Shown here: one piece after another, positions 1-8,982 of the stretch
Position numbering within the stretch: position 1 is the first letter of the stretch
How the letters are laid out: the number at the start of each line of letters is the position of its first letter
Source: Gammaproteobacteria bacterium
Lineage (GTDB): Bacteria > Pseudomonadota > Gammaproteobacteria > Steroidobacterales > Woeseiaceae
Reading direction: 5' to 3'
NCBI GenBank assembly: GCA_003331585.1
Contig: QOPG01000008.1
Span: 1-60,762 of the forward strand
DNA length: 60,762 bases
Position numbers and translations under genes: made by a program
Notes under the pieces: generated by a model
Told to the model about the DNA's origin: nothing
Seen by the model: only the letters and a program-made list of their open reading frames with translations
Databases searched by the model: none

Positions 1-2238
1 ATCAATATCTTTATTAAAAACTGTAAATGTAAAGTTATCGCCATCCCCTGAAAACCATTCAGCTCTGATATCAAAATTACTCATTTCAGCTGGCTTCACA
101 CCTGAATTCCCTCTGGTCAAGTCACCAGTAATTGGGTCGATATAACTGGCATCAGTAATTTCTCTTAAATCTGGTCTAACCGTCGTCTCACTCCAATTAA
201 ATCTCAGTTGAAATGTCTCAGCCAGAAAATCTGACATGTATGTTAATGAGATTGCAGGGTAAAGCCTGTCATCTGTGAAGACACTTTTTTGCAATTCTGT
301 TGTGTCCATGGAAATCTGGGGCTTATCCGCAGTATAGCCATAAGGATTCCATGACAACCCTACTTGTCTGTAATTTTCCCAACGAGCACCCACTGATGCT
401 CTCCAGGTGTTGTCATGTATCCAATCAACATTACCAAATACACCATCTGTCATAGTGGCTGCAATGTAGCTTTCTGTGTTAGTACCTTGCCTATCAAATA
501 CATAATTATTGGCAGTGTTTGTTATGGCAGCTGTTGAGAAGGCCGTTGAAAGATCACCTTGCAGTGTTGCAATATCAGCAACATCAAGAGGACCAAGGCC
601 AAATTGAGTCTGTTTGTATGTTCTTACTTTTCTGGCATGAGAATATCCACTGCTTAAGGTGATTTCATTTCTTTCAGATATTATAGGTAAATCAAACTTA
701 AACCCGTAGTTAAGGAGATCATCATCTAAATCTGTAAACCGGAAATCCGATGCAGTTGCATCCCTCGCAATCTGTTGGGTTATTATTGCACCAGTATTCA
801 CATCGGTTATTGTTTGTGTTTCTACCCCGACCTGATTAGGTATATCTGTTTTTGCATCTGCATCAGAATAGAACCATGAGAATTTTGGTTCTGAAAAGTC
901 TTGATTAGAATTAAGAATGTAACCGTTGCTATCGCCTAAATCAGGAACTATAAATCGTAGAGGTGAATTCGCAATAAGATCAGCAAAATAATGCTCACCT
1001 TGGAATTGGTTGACCATCATGTTTCTTTCTTCAAATTTTAGTCGATAATTTCTAAATCCACGTCCATCTGATTTTTGCCTATTCTCATTAAAGAAGTCTT
1101 GAGTTGCAGTCTCGTCATCTGTATTTCTGAGCCAAAGCCTTGTAGCTGATACCTGATGATTTTCTGTTTTGATACCTGTAGTTAAAAAATTAGACAAATT
1201 AACAGAATACGTTGTTTCTATATCTGTATCCGTTCTTTCTATAGGAAAGTTAAAATTTCTTGCTACCCGTGTTGGCATCCTCCAGCCGCGATCATATGAA
1301 GCACCTGTAAGGAAAGATAATGATAAATTATCATTAACATCAAATGTATTTCCAATACTTGTTTTAAGGGACAGATCATTTGGCATCTCTTTTTGCGTGA
1401 TCGCGATGTTTCTATTTAAAGATGATGCAAGCTCTCGATTGATCTTTTGAGCGCTTGCTAATGTGGCTGAGGCATCTGCGCTTTTTAATGATGAAAGTAT
1501 TTGTTGTGTCTCTAGGTTACCCTGGTAGCTTACTAATGCAGATTGAAGGTTAGCTGGCATTGCTCTTGTGCCATCGTCATTGCCCCAGTTATCATCACTG
1601 CCTCCGTTATAAGTAAGACCATTCTTACCAGTAGAGATCTGATTAACACCTGTGCCAATCTCAAACTGCACAATTAAATCATTCGGCAGGCTCAGTGATT
1701 CAATGTCTATACTCCCTCCTCCAAAATTAGCTGGTAATTCAGGAGACCATGATTTATAAATTTTAAGAGAACTAATAACAGATGTAGGGAACACATTAAG
1801 CGGTACAACATTTCTCGTAAGATCAGGCGAAGGGATTTGTGCGCCATTCAATAGGCTTGCTGAATACCTCTCACCTAATCCTCTTATGTAGACATACTTA
1901 TCAGACATTAAAGTGACGCCTGGGAGTCGCCTTAATGCTGCTGCAGCATTTGAATCACCCAATCTTGAGATTGTTGCAGCATCTAAAACATCGATGACAT
2001 TATCATCAGTCATTCGTTCGTTGATTAGTTCTTGAGCTGCATTGATATAACGACCTTGAACGACAATTTCTTCTATTTCCTGCGCTTCCTCGGTATTAAT
2101 TAAACCTAACTCAGATCTATACGTTTGAGAGTTTTGGTCTGATGGTTCCTCTGTACTCTCTTGCGAATATGATGAATGTGAGAAAACAATAAACATGATG
2201 GTAATGGTTATATTAAGAAATGATCTCTTTTTATTCAC
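1..2238 (-). CDS. TonB-dependent outer-membrane receptor, 3' end cut by window edge
   Basis: The reading frame stays open from a GTG at 2238 to base 1 (746 codons, no stop), so the C-terminal barrel is incomplete. A signal peptide (residues 1-25, ending SYSQ) is followed by a TonB-box-like EEIVVQG (56-62). The plug domain carries LGDSNAAAALRRLPGV (93-108), YIRGLGERY (117-125) and NFGGGSIDIE, and a beta-rich barrel follows. Receptors of this type import scarce ligands across the outer membrane using TonB energy. A second in-frame GTG lies four codons upstream. The gene follows a lipoprotein gene and has its own Pho-box-like repeat, which suggests phosphate-starvation control and a phosphorus-containing ligand. 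The substrate is inferred, not seen. Confidence 0.93.
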   Translation of the reverse strand, partial: MNKKRSFLNITITIMFIVFSHSSYSQESTEEPSDQNSQTYRSELGLINTEEAQEIEEIVVQGRYINAAQELINERMTDDNVIDVLDAATISRLGDSNAAAALRRLPGVTLMSDKYVYIRGLGERYSASLLNGAQIPSPDLTRNVVPLNVFPTSVISSLKIYKSWSPELPANFGGGSIDIESLSLPNDLIVQFEIGTGVNQISTGKNGLTYNGGSDDNWGNDDGTRAMPANLQSALVSYQGNLETQQILSSLKSADASATLASAQKINRELASSLNRNIAITQKEMPNDLSLKTSIGNTFDVNDNLSLSFLTGASYDRGWRMPTRVARNFNFPIERTDTDIETTYSVNLSNFLTTGIKTENHQVSATRLWLRNTDDETATQDFFNENRQKSDGRGFRNYRLKFEERNMMVNQFQGEHYFADLIANSPLRFIVPDLGDSNGYILNSNQDFSEPKFSWFYSDADAKTDIPNQVGVETQTITDVNTGAIITQQIARDATASDFRFTDLDDDLLNYGFKFDLPIISERNEITLSSGYSHARKVRTYKQTQFGLGPLDVADIATLQGDLSTAFSTAAITNTANNYVFDRQGTNTESYIAATMTDGVFGNVDWIHDNTWRASVGARWENYRQVGLSWNPYGYTADKPQISMDTTELQKSVFTDDRLYPAISLTYMSDFLAETFQLRFNWSETTVRPDLREITDASYIDPITGDLTRGNSGVKPAEMSNFDIRAEWFSGDGDNFTFTVFNKDID

Positions 2239-2293
2239 GATTTGATGCACCTATATTGATGGTTTTATTTCAAGATGATTCTAAGGACTCAAT

Positions 2294-2311
2294 GTTTCAG
2301 TTTTTTTACAA
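2294..2311 (-). promoter_or_regulatory. Candidate Pho box for the TonB-dependent receptor
   Basis: On the minus strand TTGTAAA and CTGAAAC are separated by AAAA, the 7-4-7 layout of PhoB sites. A TAGAAT -10-like hexamer lies at 2283-2278, ten bases downstream, where a PhoB-activated promoter should have it. The second unit departs from CTGTAAC at one base. Confidence 0.55.
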
Positions 2312-2348
2312 TTTATAATATTTAAAAACTTCTTCTTATTGAGTTTCC

Positions 2349-2399
2349 ACCCCCCTATTGCTAAGGCTAACAATAAAGAGGTGGATATACTCGGGGGTT
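2349..2399 (-). repeat. Nested inverted repeat between lipoprotein and receptor genes
   Basis: An outer stem (AACCCCC at 2399-2393 with a G run at 2355-2350) encloses an inner near-palindrome at 2357-2374 (ATTGCTA / TAACAAT arms with one wobble). It lies between the stop of the lipoprotein gene and the Pho-box-like site of the receptor gene. No U-run follows, so it is not a canonical terminator. It could be an mRNA-stabilising or attenuating structure. Confidence 0.4.
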
Positions 2400-2417
2400 A
2401 AATTTTCTGCTTTTCTT

Positions 2418-4115
2418 CTACAGAGATTCAAACCAAAGCGCTTGGCCTCTGTTTGATGGATGCAATCCATAAGTCCAACCAAAGGTCCAATCTGCAACTC
2501 CAGTACTCAAAGCTCCAAGATATGTTCCCGTGCCAGTCGGCTTGCTTGAGTTAGCAGGAGCAGCTCCATTAACTTGTGAAGTTGCCCATAATATTGAATA
2601 GAATGGTTGCGTTCCCTCTAGAAGTTGAAGATCTGTGTCATTAGTAGCCGTTGCGCTTTTTGTAGAACCACTCGCGACCGTTGCGAAAACATTCCCTTCT
2701 GATTCAGCAAATCCTTTTTCAGTAACCGATGGGTTGCTACCTGTGATGGTAGTACCTTTTTCATTTTCTTGTCCGGAATATATTACTGAATTTAAATTAG
2801 AATCACCGCCAACAAACGAAGCGTGTGTTTCAGCACTTTCTATCCGCAGTAAATAGTTATCTGAGGTGCTACCAGTATCATTGGCACCAAATGAACTGAT
2901 CAGCATTGAATCGTTTATATTCATCCAAATGCCCTCTCTGATCCTCCATCCTGCACCTGGATCGTGAGTAGCAGTTGCTGCGCCGTTTGGTGAAATGATA
3001 CACGTAAGGTTGCTTATTGTTGCTCGGGTATTGAGTTTTCGTGTAACGAAGTCTTCTCTTACAGTAGTGGTTTTGCCTGAATAAGAACCAATTCCATCTG
3101 ATTCAATGCAATGGTTACCATCAGTTGCTGATTGAATAACTAGTGCATTTTTAATTGTTCCATGCCAGCCTTCGTCTAGGTCAATTGAGTCATCCCTTAC
3201 GTAAAGACCTACATAATTTTCCACGTTTACAGCACCACCAAACATCTCAATGCCATCATCATATACAGAGTAAACCTGAAGATTTTTTACTGTCGTATTT
3301 GAACCGACTGCACCAAATGTAATTCCATTTAATTCATCACCATTTCCAACAGTAGCTCCTGTGTGTTTCACGACAACATACTGAAGACTGCCAGAGTTAT
3401 CTGCATCATTGATGCCACCGTATTGATTTTCATCGACACCAGCAGAACCTTCGGAATCAATATGGCATTCAGAAGCAAGCGCAAAATTTGATTCACCACG
3501 TGTGTTTGTGTAACTGCATTTGTTTGTTACTCCAAATCCGTTGATAACGATTCCACCCCATTGTTGCACGTCCTCAGCACCAACAGTTCCATCAACATCA
3601 GTTTTGGAAGTAAATGTTATTGGTTTTGTCGCAGATCCATCAGCAAAGATTTGTGAACCACGATTTATTACGAGAAAGTTTGACTTATCAGTCCAAGCCA
3701 AAGTTGCTCCGGCCTCAACAGTCAACTTAGGACCGTCTCCGCCTTTTGTAATTCCTGCAGCGGTCATTGCAGCATCTGTCTTATACGTATTCCCCATAAA
3801 TAAACTAGCTTCAAAAATATGAGCACCATTTCCTGGGAGATCTTTAAAGAGAAGATCAACTGTAATGTTATTGCTTGCTGATGAGAAAGCAGAAGAGTAT
3901 GTACAATGATTGGTTGTGGCATTATAAGACCCTTTTACAGTGTCACCACCTGAATTATTGTAGGCTGCACAATATTCTGTGGTCACAGGTGCCGCTGTAG
4001 TTGTTGTATTATTGCTATTGGATGTGGATGTTTCTGGGTTAATATTGACATCACCACTGTCACATGCCGCAAGAGTAAAAATGAACAGTATTGACAATAA
4101 ATTTTTTATTTTCAT
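2418..4115 (-). CDS. Beta-helix-like surface lipoprotein next to a TonB receptor
   Basis: A longer frame opens at 4169, but the ATG at 4115 has a GGAG ribosome site nine bases upstream and starts a clean lipoprotein leader (lipobox LAAC, Cys18), so I use it (565 residues). After a Thr/Asn/Ser-rich linker come beta-rich turns such as LTVEAGATLAW, GSATKPITFTS and QWGGIVINGFG, typical of right-handed beta-helix secreted proteins encoded beside TonB receptors. No catalytic motif was recognised. It follows pstB, has a weak Pho-box-like site upstream and precedes the receptor gene. I infer a cell-surface partner of that receptor, perhaps in capture of a phosphorus compound. Function unknown. Confidence 0.85.
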   Translation of the reverse strand: MKIKNLLSILFIFTLAACDSGDVNINPETSTSNSNNTTTTAAPVTTEYCAAYNNSGGDTVKGSYNATTNHCTYSSAFSSASNNITVDLLFKDLPGNGAHIFEASLFMGNTYKTDAAMTAAGITKGGDGPKLTVEAGATLAWTDKSNFLVINRGSQIFADGSATKPITFTSKTDVDGTVGAEDVQQWGGIVINGFGVTNKCSYTNTRGESNFALASECHIDSEGSAGVDENQYGGINDADNSGSLQYVVVKHTGATVGNGDELNGITFGAVGSNTTVKNLQVYSVYDDGIEMFGGAVNVENYVGLYVRDDSIDLDEGWHGTIKNALVIQSATDGNHCIESDGIGSYSGKTTTVREDFVTRKLNTRATISNLTCIISPNGAATATHDPGAGWRIREGIWMNINDSMLISSFGANDTGSTSDNYLLRIESAETHASFVGGDSNLNSVIYSGQENEKGTTITGSNPSVTEKGFAESEGNVFATVASGSTKSATATNDTDLQLLEGTQPFYSILWATSQVNGAAPANSSKPTGTGTYLGALSTGVADWTFGWTYGLHPSNRGQALWFESL

Positions 4116-4241
4116 ATTCTTAAGCTCCAAGCCTCGATTTGATAAATTGATCCGATTGTTTTTAAACAATCAATAAAGAAACAAATGTATTGTTTCACTG
4201 AGGATGTTAAGAACTGAATATGAAAGAAATGTGAATTAAAT

Positions 4242-4259
4242 ATTAAAGATATATTACAA
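4242..4259 (-). promoter_or_regulatory. Weak candidate Pho box upstream of the lipoprotein gene
   Basis: Minus strand TTGTAAT, spacer ATAT, then CTTTAAT. This has the 7-4-7 layout, with one mismatch to the local consensus CTGTAAT in the second unit. It lies about 126 bases upstream of the lipoprotein ATG, just after the pstB stop. It is weaker than the other sites. Confidence 0.35.
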
Positions 4260-4282
4260 ATTACGCTCTTGAGCTTAAAATG

Positions 4283-5095
4283 TTAGCCAATTCGACCAGT
4301 GATATAATCCTGAGTAAGAATGTGTGATGGGTTAGTAAATACTTTCTCTGTATCATCGACTTCAACCAATCTCCCTAAATGAAAGTATGCAACTCTCTGC
4401 GAAACCCTCGCAGCTTGCTGCATGGAATGCGTCACAATGACAATTGAAAATTTTTCTGATAGCTCATCTATTAAATTTTCAATTCTTGCTGTAGCAATTG
4501 GATCGAGTGCTGAGCAAGGTTCATCCATTAGTATAACTTCGGGGTTAACTGCGATTGTTCTGGCTATACACAGTCGCTGTTGTTGTCCCCCTGATAGGCT
4601 CAGACCCGACTCATCCAATCGATCGCTGACTTCCTCATAGAGCCCTGCTTTTTGTAGACTATTGGCAACTATTTCGTCTAATTCATTTCGATCTTTTGCA
4701 AGACCATGGATTTTTGGCCCATAGGCCACATTGTCGTAAATGCTTTTTGGGAAAGGATTAGGTTTTTGAAAAACCATACCAACTCTAGCCCTAAGAATAA
4801 CGGGGTCAAGTTCCTTACTATAGATATCCTCACCATCAAGAGATATCTTTCCAGTAATTTTTGCTATATCAATGGTGTCATTCATTCGGTTAATGCACCT
4901 AATAAAGGTTGACTTTCCACAACCGGAAGGCCCAATTAATGCAATTACCTGATTCTTAGCAATTTGAAGGCTAACATCCTTGATAGCATGATTATCACCA
5001 TAGTGAACATTTACATTTTTTGCTGAAATGAAGGGATTTTCAACATTAGGATTTCCAATGGTTTCAATATCCTCTATGTTGTCTCTAGCGGTCAT
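4283..5095 (-). CDS. pstB: Phosphate ABC transporter ATP-binding protein PstB
   Basis: PstB hydrolyses ATP to drive high-affinity phosphate import by PstSCAB at the inner membrane. The 270-residue protein shows Walker A GPSGCGKS (55-62), the Q-loop VFQKPNPFP, the ABC signature LSGGQQQR, Walker [13 protein letters not shown] and the switch His in VTHSMQQA. The ATG has an AAGGA site nine bases upstream. It is the last gene of pstSCAB, 42 bases after pstA. Length and motifs match the family throughout. Confidence 0.97.
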   Translation of the reverse strand: MTARDNIEDIETIGNPNVENPFISAKNVNVHYGDNHAIKDVSLQIAKNQVIALIGPSGCGKSTFIRCINRMNDTIDIAKITGKISLDGEDIYSKELDPVILRARVGMVFQKPNPFPKSIYDNVAYGPKIHGLAKDRNELDEIVANSLQKAGLYEEVSDRLDESGLSLSGGQQQRLCIARTIAVNPEVILMDEPCSALDPIATARIENLIDELSEKFSIVIVTHSMQQAARVSQRVAYFHLGRLVEVDDTEKVFTNPSHILTQDYITGRIG

Positions 5096-5137
5096 TATAA
5101 AATCCTTTATTTAGAATAAGAATAATGTATTTTTTCA

Positions 5138-6424
5138 TTACCATTTTCTCTCGAATTTTTTACGTAAGTAAATAGCAAGTAAATTCATCGTAAGCAAAAA
5201 ACCCAAAAGAATAATAATTGCCGCAGATGTTCTTTCTGCAAAAGCTCTCTCAGGACTATCTGCCCAGAGATATATTTGTACTGGAAGAGCGCTTGAAGGA
5301 TCAGTTATTACTGACGGAATGTCAACTATAAATGCTACCATGCCTATCATAAGAAGAGGTGCAGATTCTCCTAATGCCCGGCTCATACCAATTATCGCTC
5401 CAGTCAACATACCTGGAAAAGCTAATGGAAGAATGTGGTGGGCGACAACTTGCATATGAGAAGCACCAACTCCCAGTGCAGCCTCTTTTATAGAAGGTGG
5501 AATGGCAGTTATAGCGGCTCTGGAAGAAATGATAATTACTGGCAAGGTCAAAAGCGATAATACTAACCCCCCGACAAGTGGAGATGATCTTGGGATTCCG
5601 AACCAATTTATAAAAACTGCTAAACCCAATAGACCGAATACAATGGATGGTACCGCCGCGAGGTTATTTATATTAACCTCAATCAAATCAGAAATTTTAT
5701 TTTTTGGTGCGAATTCCTCAAGATAAATTGCAGCAGCAATTCCGACCGGAAAAGAAACAATAAGTGTGATAAATAGCATAAGAAAAGAGCCTTTTAATGC
5801 ACTATATATACCAGCAAGCTCAGGTTCTCTTGAGTCACCATTAGAAAAAAGTGCTGAATTAAATTTCATTTTAATCTCACCTTTTTCTACTAATTCATCA
5901 ATCCACATCATTTGATTATTAGATATTGTTCTTTTTGATTCATCCAATTTACGATCAATATTACCTTTAACATACATATCCACATCTGAAGATGTTGGGA
6001 AGGATAATATTTCTCTTGATCCAACATCACCTGGTGACATGTCTAAATGATCAATTAATTGGTATACAGCACCGATGCTTATTAATTTATATAATTCACG
6101 TCGATCGCGCCTATTATTGACTTCAGGAAACCTCTCTCTTAAGGCTGAACGAATAATTGCATCAAAGTTAGAATCAATCGAATCTATTTTATTATTCTTC
6201 ACAACCAAATTATCTGAAAAATCCACCTTCAATGAGATGTATGTTTGTGTAAATGCAGAAAATCCCTGTGAGAGGACACTATAGAAAAATATAACTAGAA
6301 ATATAATTCCGACTGATAAAGAGCTTAATCCAAAGTATTGAAATAAAGTCTCTTTTTTGTATCTAGAACTTAAAGATTTCCTTACTTTTTGTTGAGTTGA
6401 TAGAGATAGATTTTTTTTACTCAT
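5138..6424 (-). CDS. pstA: Phosphate ABC transporter permease PstA (long form)
   Basis: PstA is one of two membrane subunits of the phosphate importer. I start at the ATG at 6424 (MSKKNLSL, 428 residues), which overlaps the end of pstC by 8 bases (ATGAGTAA). The frame extends to 6466, but that would run far into pstC. One N-terminal membrane segment (about 30-60) is followed by some 150 hydrophilic, probably periplasmic residues, resembling the DUF3333 extension known in proteobacterial PstA. Then comes the usual five-helix permease domain with the EAA loop (EAALGVGASHMQ). Short-form PstA is near 290 residues, so this is the extended type. Confidence 0.95.
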   Translation of the reverse strand: MSKKNLSLSTQQKVRKSLSSRYKKETLFQYFGLSSLSVGIIFLVIFFYSVLSQGFSAFTQTYISLKVDFSDNLVVKNNKIDSIDSNFDAIIRSALRERFPEVNNRRDRRELYKLISIGAVYQLIDHLDMSPGDVGSREILSFPTSSDVDMYVKGNIDRKLDESKRTISNNQMMWIDELVEKGEIKMKFNSALFSNGDSREPELAGIYSALKGSFLMLFITLIVSFPVGIAAAIYLEEFAPKNKISDLIEVNINNLAAVPSIVFGLLGLAVFINWFGIPRSSPLVGGLVLSLLTLPVIIISSRAAITAIPPSIKEAALGVGASHMQVVAHHILPLAFPGMLTGAIIGMSRALGESAPLLMIGMVAFIVDIPSVITDPSSALPVQIYLWADSPERAFAERTSAAIIILLGFLLTMNLLAIYLRKKFERKW

Positions 6425-7811
6425 ATTGTTCTCTGTATTTTCTAACAATATATAACCCAAAAACATTTAGACCCAGTGTCACTATAAATAACACGAGGCC
6501 TAGAGCGAAAGCCGCTAAAGTTTTCGCACTATCAAATTCTTGGTCGCCTACAAGCAATGTAACAATTTGAACAGTAACGGTAGTTACTGCTTCCAATGGA
6601 TTTACAGTAAGGTTAGCGGATAATCCAGCGGCCATAACAACAATCATTGTTTCGCCTATTGCTCTAGATATTGCGAGTAAAAAACCACCAACGATACCTG
6701 GTAATGCAGCAGGCAAAACAACTTTCTTGATCACCTCTGACTCAGTGGAACCAAGCCCAAGAGCACCTTCACTCATCGCTATTGGAACAGCATTGATGGC
6801 ATCATCAGATAATGATGATATCAATGGAATAATCATTATTCCCATTACCATTCCCGCGGCCAATGCACTTTCAGATGCAACATTAAGACCAACTGATTCA
6901 CCCCAAGTCCTGAGAAAAGGAGCAAGTGTCAGTGCGGCAAAAAATCCATATACGACAGTTGGTATTCCTGCGAGAACTTCCAGAAGTGGTTTTGCAATAT
7001 TTCTGAACCTTGGGGAAGCATATTGACCGAGATAAATTGCTGTCATCAGTCCAATCGGACCCGCAACAAGCATGGCTATGATTGTGATTAGAATTGTCCC
7101 AACAAAAAGTGGCAGTATACCAAAGCTACCTGAGGACCCTACCTGGTCGTCTCTAAGAGCTGTTTGAGGGCTCCACTCTGTTCCAAAAATAAAATCCCAA
7201 AAAGATACTTCATTGAAAAAACGAAATGACTCAAATAAAACCGACAAGACAATTCCTATAGTTGTAAAAATTGCCACCAAAGAAGATGTCATTAATAACT
7301 TAGAAACAGCATTTTCAAATTTATTTCTAGCTCGATAGTTCTGATTTATTTTTCTATGAACTGTTATTATGCCAATTATGCTAACAGCAATGGCAAAGAC
7401 ACTCAGAATGATTCTACTGATGCTTTGATAGCTCTTGAGAATAATAGTCGCTTGTTGTATCTCAGACTGAAAACGCGTTCCATCTTGACTGAAAAGATTA
7501 CTGTAAAGTGTATTTTGAACATTCGTCAAAAAGAGATTTATTTCCCCTTGAGACAAAACTTTTATATTTGAAAAATTGGATATCAATAGAGTTGATATCA
7601 CTCTCTGCTCAAAAACTAACCATAAAAAAATGATTATCATGGGTGGAACAAACGAACAAATCACTGCATAGTAACCATGATATGTTGGCATTGAATGCAA
7701 TTTAGAAATACTTTGTTGCGAATCAACAGACATAATTGCACGACGCATTGCAATATAATATGAAATTATTGACAGGGCGATAAGAAATAAAAATAAAGTT
7801 TCTAATTTCAT
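6417..7811 (-). CDS. pstC: Phosphate ABC transporter permease PstC (long form)
   Basis: PstC pairs with PstA as the channel of the phosphate importer. The protein has 464 residues, against roughly 300-320 for the short form. Two membrane segments in the first 160 residues flank a hydrophilic stretch, and the conserved permease domain follows from about residue 190, with PIGLMTAIYLGQYA, GIPTVVYGFFA and the EAA-type loop EGALGLGSTESE. No strong ribosome site precedes the ATG, which lies 27 bases after pstS. It overlaps pstA by 8 bases, so the two are probably translationally coupled. Confidence 0.95.
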   Translation of the reverse strand: MKLETLFLFLIALSIISYYIAMRRAIMSVDSQQSISKLHSMPTYHGYYAVICSFVPPMIIIFLWLVFEQRVISTLLISNFSNIKVLSQGEINLFLTNVQNTLYSNLFSQDGTRFQSEIQQATIILKSYQSISRIILSVFAIAVSIIGIITVHRKINQNYRARNKFENAVSKLLMTSSLVAIFTTIGIVLSVLFESFRFFNEVSFWDFIFGTEWSPQTALRDDQVGSSGSFGILPLFVGTILITIIAMLVAGPIGLMTAIYLGQYASPRFRNIAKPLLEVLAGIPTVVYGFFAALTLAPFLRTWGESVGLNVASESALAAGMVMGIMIIPLISSLSDDAINAVPIAMSEGALGLGSTESEVIKKVVLPAALPGIVGGFLLAISRAIGETMIVVMAAGLSANLTVNPLEAVTTVTVQIVTLLVGDQEFDSAKTLAAFALGLVLFIVTLGLNVFGLYIVRKYREQYE

Positions 7812-7838
7812 AAGATTAATTTTTTAAACCGAAAAACA

Positions 7839-8879
7839 TTACATTGCAGTGAGTGAATTAACTGCTTCTCCAACCATAAAACGCTCTTCATCTGGCATTG
7901 GGATTAAGCCTCTATCAGATAAATATCCATCTTCTCCCCAAGCTCGCTCACTAGTGAATTCCCTGAGGAATTCCTTTAATCCTGGAATCACGCCTACATG
8001 TGCTTTCTTTACATAAAAATAAAGTGGTCTGGATATAGGGTAGGATCCCTCTGCAATATTCTCAAACGTTGGTTCCACACTGTCTACCAAGGTGCCTTTT
8101 ACCTTATCATTGTTTTGATCCAGAAAACTATACCCAAAGATACCTAGAGCATTTGGATTTGTTTCTAATTTTTGGATAATAAGATTGTCATTTTCGCCCG
8201 CCTCTATAAATGCTCCATCTTCTCTAATCCCATGACAAATTGACTTATAGCGATCACCATTTGAATTTTTTAGATCGCGAATTGAAGAAAAAGCTTTACA
8301 TCCACCTTCCATAGCCAATTCAACAAATGCATCACGAGTACCTGAAGTGGGAGGTGGTCCCATAATCTCGATTGCTTGATCTGGAAGCTTCGGATTAATT
8401 TCATTCCATTTTTGATAAGGATTAGAAATAATTTTCCCACTTGCATCTGGAATATTTTTAGCGAGCGCTAGGAAAATTTCTTTGAGAGTCAAATTGAAAG
8501 ATTTAGCCTCGAGAGAATTTGACAGTACAATTCCATCATAACCAATTTTTACTTCGATAATCTCGCTGATACCATTCTCTGCACATAACCTTATTTCAGA
8601 ATCTTTGATTGCTCTGGATGAATTTGTGATATCGGGATGTTGAGCTCCAATTCCTCCGCAAAATAATTTTAAGCCGCCACCTGATCCCGTTGATTCAACC
8701 TTTGGTGTTTTAAAATTAGTCGACCTACCGTACCTTTCAGCTGCAACGGTAGTAAAAGGATAGACAGTTGATGAACCAACTATTGAGATATAATCACGAC
8801 TAGCTTGGGAATTTGCAAAACCACCGTAAAAAAGACAATAAAGAAATAATGACATATATAACAATGATTTTCTCAACAT
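7839..8879 (-). CDS. pstS: Periplasmic phosphate-binding protein PstS
   Basis: PstS captures phosphate in the periplasm and delivers it to PstCA. A Sec signal peptide (about 1-26) precedes the mature protein. Phosphate-binding loops are recognisable: GSSTVYPF (35-42), ESTGSGGG, TNSSRAIK and TSGTRDAF. The length (346 residues) is normal. A GGAG site lies six bases before the ATG. A Pho-box-like repeat lies 54-71 bases upstream, in the gap after phoU, so pstSCAB probably has its own PhoB-dependent promoter. Confidence 0.95.
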   Translation of the reverse strand: MLRKSLLYMSLFLYCLFYGGFANSQASRDYISIVGSSTVYPFTTVAAERYGRSTNFKTPKVESTGSGGGLKLFCGGIGAQHPDITNSSRAIKDSEIRLCAENGISEIIEVKIGYDGIVLSNSLEAKSFNLTLKEIFLALAKNIPDASGKIISNPYQKWNEINPKLPDQAIEIMGPPPTSGTRDAFVELAMEGGCKAFSSIRDLKNSNGDRYKSICHGIREDGAFIEAGENDNLIIQKLETNPNALGIFGYSFLDQNNDKVKGTLVDSVEPTFENIAEGSYPISRPLYFYVKKAHVGVIPGLKEFLREFTSERAWGEDGYLSDRGLIPMPDEERFMVGEAVNSLTAM

Positions 8880-8932
8880 ATTTTTCTCCAGAAAATAAGT
8901 AAATTTAAAAAGGAAAACCCTAACAATCTAAC

Positions 8933-8950
8933 ATTACAATTTTGTTTCAT
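8933..8950 (-). promoter_or_regulatory. Candidate Pho box of pstSCAB
   Basis: Minus strand ATGAAAC and TTGTAAT separated by AAAA, the 7-4-7 layout. The first unit differs at one base from ATGTAAC, the unit seen before the porin gene. It lies in the 103-base gap between phoU and pstS, 54 bases from the pstS start. Confidence 0.6.
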
Positions 8951-8982
8951 TAGTCGATGAATATTAATATTTTGTGATCTTT

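Noticed and set aside
1169-1450. Plus-strand open frame of 93 codons
   Set aside because: It lies wholly inside the TonB receptor coding sequence on the other strand, has no family-like features, and the minus-strand frame carries clear motifs.
4265-4274. Small GCTC/GAGC hairpin after pstB as a terminator
   Set aside because: The stem is only four base pairs and no U-run follows on the minus strand.
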